Position numbers and translations under genes: made by a program. The notes beneath the pieces were generated by a model that was given only the letters and a program-made list of their open reading frames with translations, was not told the DNA's origin and ran no database searches. From Burkholderia contaminans (GTDB lineage Bacteria > Pseudomonadota > Gammaproteobacteria > Burkholderiales > Burkholderiaceae): a stretch of 64,000 nt of DNA. The stretch lies in the NCBI RefSeq assembly GCF_029633825.1, contig NZ_CP090641.1, forward strand, positions 744,001 to 808,000, given 5' to 3'. Shown piece after piece: positions 62,177 to 64,000 of this stretch. Numbering within the stretch: position 1 is the stretch's first letter; each line of letters opens with the position of its first letter.

Positions 62177-62566
62177 ATGAAAATGAAAAATCTGCTCGCA
62201 TCCTGCGCGCTGTTCGCGCTTGCCGTTCCGTTCGCCGCACATGCCGCCGGCTGCGGGAAGCCGCGCAGTGCGTTCGACCAGGTGTACTGCAGCAGCACGC
62301 AGTTCTCACAAACGGACCGTGACCTCAACGACGAGTACGGCCGCCTGCGCAAGCAACTGAGCAGCGACCAGCAGGCGACGCTGAAGGCCGGCCAGCTCGC
62401 GTGGCTGAAGCAACGCGACGCCCAGTGCAGCGAGACGCGCAACAACGGCTACCTCGTGGATCTCCAGTGCGCGACCGACATGACGCAGTCGCGCCTGTCG
62501 TTCCTGCGCGAACGTGAGCGCGAATGCTCGAGCACGGGCTGCGTGACGTCGAAGCTCGGCGAGTAA
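62177..62566 (+). CDS. LprI-family (DUF1311) lysozyme-inhibitor-like protein
   Basis: A 129-residue secreted protein with a signal peptide (LLASCALFALAVPFAAHA) and six cysteines in the mature part, including CGKPRSAFDQVYCSST and the LKQRDAQC ... LQCATDMT pattern of the LprI domain. The family can inhibit lysozyme. It lies 54 bp after the amidase gene with its own AGGAG, so the pair may act together in wall maintenance or defence. Confidence 0.85.
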   Translation: MKMKNLLASCALFALAVPFAAHAAGCGKPRSAFDQVYCSSTQFSQTDRDLNDEYGRLRKQLSSDQQATLKAGQLAWLKQRDAQCSETRNNGYLVDLQCATDMTQSRLSFLRERERECSSTGCVTSKLGE

Positions 62567-62659
62567 GGGCGTCGCGCGTGCCGCGCCGCGAAACGTTTCG
62601 CGACGCGGCGCTTCATGCCCTTGCGAACTCGGCGCATCGGCACCGCGAAAGGAGCAGCG

Positions 62660-63238
62660 ATGCGACAGGAATTCTCCGAAGTCCTCAACGATCTGGTCGA
62701 CTATTTTCTCGTCGGCGATCTCCTGCTGCTGAAACGCTTCAAGGAACGGCACGGGCTGCCGGATGACGTCGCGACGGCGTTCACCACGAGCGACAGCGGC
62801 GACCGCGCCGTGCTGGAAGGCGTCGTCATTCCGCTGGCCGGCATCGAGAACCATCCGTACACGATCATCTTCACGCTGGACGACGCGACACCCGAATTGC
62901 TGAAGACGGGAAGCCGCCTGCAGCATCGGCGCGGCGGGTACGTGCTGCGCGTCGAACACCGCTTGGTCATGCTCTACACGTGGCGGATTCTCGAACGCTT
63001 CAACGACACAACGGTCGATGCGCTGCTCGCGCGTTACCGCGAACCGGGCAGGCCCGCGATTGAAATCGACAACGGCTGGTATGACGTCGAGGTCCTCGGC
63101 GGCGAAGTGCCGCGCAGCGGCTGGTTCGAGCCTGCGTTCGAATTCGTGCTGAAGAGAACCGACGTGCCGGGCGATGCGTCGCAGGTGGATATCAACTACC
63201 GCTTTGCGATAGAGGGCACTCTGGATCCGGCGAATTGA
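62660..63238 (+). CDS. hypothetical protein
   Basis: A 192-residue soluble protein, start ATG 62660 with AAAGGAG upstream. Conserved-looking parts are LVDYFLVGDLLLLKRFKERH, PYTIIFTLDDATPELLKTGS and DNGWYDVEVLGGEVPR. No family was recognised. It shows no signal peptide or membrane segment. It precedes the GNAT gene by 50 bp on the same strand. Confidence 0.75.
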   Translation: MRQEFSEVLNDLVDYFLVGDLLLLKRFKERHGLPDDVATAFTTSDSGDRAVLEGVVIPLAGIENHPYTIIFTLDDATPELLKTGSRLQHRRGGYVLRVEHRLVMLYTWRILERFNDTTVDALLARYREPGRPAIEIDNGWYDVEVLGGEVPRSGWFEPAFEFVLKRTDVPGDASQVDINYRFAIEGTLDPAN

Positions 63239-63288
63239 ATCCCGCGCGCGACGGCGCGGCACACGGCAACCGATCAGACGGCGCACAC

Positions 63289-63819
63289 ATGACACCGAAC
63301 ACGACGAACATCGACATCCGCCCTGCCACGCCCGCCGATGCCCCCGCTATCGCCGCCATCCACGTCGCATCGTGGCAGGCCACCTACCCGGGCATCATGC
63401 CGGCCGCGTTCCTCGCCGGCCTGTCAGTCGAAAAACGCACCGCTTCCTGGCGCCATGCGCTCGACGCAGGACGGCCGCGCGTCGCGCTCGCGTTCGCGGA
63501 AGGCGGGCCCGCGGGCTGGATCGCCTATGGCCCGACCCGCGACATCGACAAGGATCGCACCTGGGGTGAAATCGAAGCGATCTACCTGCATCCCGCGCAT
63601 TGCGGGAAAGGCGTCGGCGCGGCGCTCGTCGACCATGCATGCCGTGCGCTGCATGACATGGGCCACGAATGGGTGTCGCTCTGGGTGCTGTTCAAAAACC
63701 ATCGTGCGCGGGCGTTCTATGAGCGCGAGGGGTTCGTCGCCGAAGACGACATCAAGACGTTCGAGATCGAACATACGCCGATCGAGGAAGTGCGCTACTG
63801 GCGCGCACTTCCCTGGTGA
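63289..63819 (+). CDS. GNAT acetyltransferase
   Basis: A 176-residue protein. IRPATPADAPAIAAIHVASW is the typical start, IEAIYLHPAHCGKGVGAALV the acetyl-CoA strand and loop, and NHRARAFYEREGFVAEDD the C-terminal helix-strand. Substrate unknown. A TTG at 63235 is in frame, but ATG 63289 gives the standard start. Confidence 0.87.
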   Translation: MTPNTTNIDIRPATPADAPAIAAIHVASWQATYPGIMPAAFLAGLSVEKRTASWRHALDAGRPRVALAFAEGGPAGWIAYGPTRDIDKDRTWGEIEAIYLHPAHCGKGVGAALVDHACRALHDMGHEWVSLWVLFKNHRARAFYEREGFVAEDDIKTFEIEHTPIEEVRYWRALPW

Positions 63820-63840
63820 TCCGCCTCGGCTCGCGGACGA

Positions 63841-64000
63841 TCACAGAAACCACCGATACTCCCGCGCCCCGATCTCATTGCGAAAATCCAGCTCCTCCTG
63901 CCGCTTGTTCTCGCAATAGACCATCACGAACTCGCTGCCGAGCCCTTCGCGCACGGCCGCATGATCCTGCATCGCCGCGACCGCCGACAGCATCTCCTTC
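63841..64000 (-). CDS. partial CDS, C-terminal end only
   Basis: The last 52 residues of a gene that continues past the window: EFVMVYCENKRQEELDFRNE near the end and EYRWFL at the terminus. The ending is reminiscent of glutamine-synthetase-family proteins, but this is weak. No further assignment is possible from this fragment. Confidence 0.6.
   Translation of the reverse strand, partial: KEMLSAVAAMQDHAAVREGLGSEFVMVYCENKRQEELDFRNEIGAREYRWFL

Overview
The window is very GC-rich, with codon use biased to G/C third positions. It looks like a replicon of a Burkholderia species, probably the Burkholderia cepacia complex and probably a secondary chromosome. That assignment rests on gene content (a Burkholderia-type T3SS, an OprB porin, many LysR, LuxR and MocR regulators, an NAD-salvage pair) and is inference. 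No rRNA, tRNA, CRISPR array or insertion sequence was recognised.

Layout. (1) 1-10311: the 3' part of one giant gene, broken by three one-base frame changes. It encodes tandem modules, each with an HExxH metallopeptidase-like segment, a recurrent short motif and a degenerate kinase-like segment, then a membrane region and a LysM-like tail. (2) 10367-12334: asparagine synthetase. (3) 12599-25637: a compact minus-strand type III secretion operon in the order sctV-S-C-D-F?-I-J-K-L-N-O-T-U, with mostly overlapping genes. sctR and sctQ are not in the window. Two divergent LuxR-type regulators (25872-27909) sit directly upstream of it. (4) 28037-30109: an NRAMP-like metal transporter preceded by two tiny leader ORFs. 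(5) 30700-36578: a leader-peptide-like ORF, a small membrane protein, an OprB porin, a trehalase and an MFS exporter. (6) 36969-38863: a two-gene terpenoid operon (cis-prenyl diphosphate synthase plus class I terpene synthase). (7) 39197-50688: housekeeping and accessory genes, including a YcaQ-type DNA glycosylase, acetyltransferases, an enterobacterial-type lysA/lysR pair, an EamA/MocR pair and an NmrA-like reductase, with two decayed gene remnants. (8) 50725-53272: nadV-nadM NAD salvage. (9) 54042-61244: a divergent cluster combining SpeD, DUF4178, SPFH/SHOCT, DUF350, a membrane-anchored spermidine-synthase-like protein and a Tat-lipoprotein FAD oxidoreductase; it looks like an envelope-associated polyamine/SAM system. 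(10) 61343-64000: cell-wall amidase, LprI-like protein, a hypothetical protein, an acetyltransferase and the end of one more gene.

How they work together. The T3SS genes form one translationally coupled unit, with the LuxR pair as candidate controllers. The terpenoid pair should make and cyclise a short Z-prenyl diphosphate. NadV and NadM give a two-step nicotinamide to NAD route. The 54-61 kb cluster couples decarboxylated-SAM production, aminopropyl transfer and oxidation at a membrane scaffold. The best candidates for undescribed biology are the giant modular protein, the terpenoid operon, the polyamine/SPFH cluster, the NRAMP leader ORFs and the degenerate cleavage site of the T3SS switch protein.
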